Below are positions 5,059 through 5,135 of a stretch of DNA of 5,135 bases, one piece after another. The notes under the pieces were generated by a model. That model was given only the letters and a program-made list of their open reading frames with translations. It was not told the origin of the DNA and searched no databases. How positions within the stretch are numbered: position 1 is the stretch's first letter; each line of letters opens with the position of its first letter. This stretch comes from an uncultured Clostridia bacterium. GTDB lineage: Bacteria > Bacillota > Clostridia > Oscillospirales > Oscillospiraceae. Both the position numbers and the translations under genes were made by a program. The stretch covers positions 1 through 5,135 of the forward strand of contig CAMJHX010000110.1 of assembly GCA_946405655.1 (NCBI GenBank), in the 5' to 3' direction.

Positions 5059-5086
5059 TTTATACAGTAGAAGCGCGTTTTGCCAA
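5059..5086 (-). promoter_or_regulatory. Possible distal promoter upstream of hom
   Basis: On the - strand TTGGCA (5086-5081) and TATAAA (5064-5059) each match the sigma-A consensus at five of six positions, with a 16-nt spacer. A transcript would start near 5052 and have a leader of about 150 nt. No known riboswitch or T-box pattern is recognisable in it. Confidence 0.5.
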
Positions 5087-5095
5087 ATAAATTGT

Positions 5096-5108
5096 TTCCG
5101 CAGCGGAA
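5096..5108. repeat. 13-bp palindrome near the right edge
   Basis: TTCCGC (5096-5101), A, GCGGAA (5103-5108). On the - strand the moderately T-rich AACAATTTATTT follows, so it could be the terminator of a gene beyond the window, or an operator just upstream of the distal hom promoter. Neither can be decided from this window. Confidence 0.3.
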
Positions 5109-5135
5109 CCTTTCCAGTCCTTTCCACGTCATATT

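Noticed and set aside
4900..5060. Lysine riboswitch, T-box or peptide attenuator upstream of hom
   Set aside because: The proximal leader is only about 67 nt, no T-box consensus or run of Thr/Met/Lys codons with a terminator is visible, and the only hairpin lacks a T-tract.
4896..5135. A - strand frame open from the window edge (first ATG 5132) whose TGA overlaps the hom ATG as ATGA
   Set aside because: The overlap looks like translational coupling, but the frame is AT-rich unlike its neighbours, the predicted peptide (many Cys, Lys and Asn) resembles no family I know, and both hom promoter candidates lie inside it. Most likely an accidental opening in noncoding DNA.

Overview
The window looks like chromosomal DNA from a GC-rich anaerobic Firmicute, most likely a clostridial gut lineage near Oscillospiraceae. 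This is inferred from the GC-rich codon use, strong Gram-positive Shine-Dalgarno sites, AT-rich promoters with TG-n extended -10 boxes, an EFR1-type flavodoxin/ferredoxin protein and a cluster of GTAGGG hairpins of a kind I recall as common in that group. No database search was possible, so the taxonomy is provisional.

Layout. At the left edge (+ strand) is the C-terminal 186 residues of a molybdopterin-dependent oxidoreductase. A long hairpin follows, and its right arm overlaps the promoter of the next gene. That gene, at 659-1438, encodes an EFR1-family ferrodoxin (flavodoxin-like domain plus two [4Fe-4S] clusters) and ends at a clean intrinsic terminator. From 1439 to 1834 there is no gene. 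This gap lies between two convergent genes and holds five GTAG-headed hairpins resembling REP/BIME elements. The rest of the window is on the - strand: an alpha/beta hydrolase (1835-2635), aspartate-semialdehyde dehydrogenase (asd, 2717-3721) and homoserine dehydrogenase (hom, 3763-4899). The right edge, 4900-5135, is an AT-rich leader and promoter region for hom.

Function. hom and asd are 41 nt apart and probably form one transcript in the order hom, asd. Asd makes aspartate semialdehyde, the branch point to lysine/diaminopimelate, and Hom reduces it to homoserine for threonine and methionine. No aspartate kinase is visible. The hydrolase has its own promoter candidate just past the asd terminator hairpin and is probably unrelated in function. 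The oxidoreductase and the EFR1 protein are both redox proteins on the same strand and could exchange electrons, but the EFR1 gene has its own promoter candidate.

I see no convincing new multi-gene system here. The least ordinary features are the REP-like hairpin array, in which stem type and flanking sequence are shuffled, and two sites where a hairpin and a TG-n-TACAAT promoter overlap.
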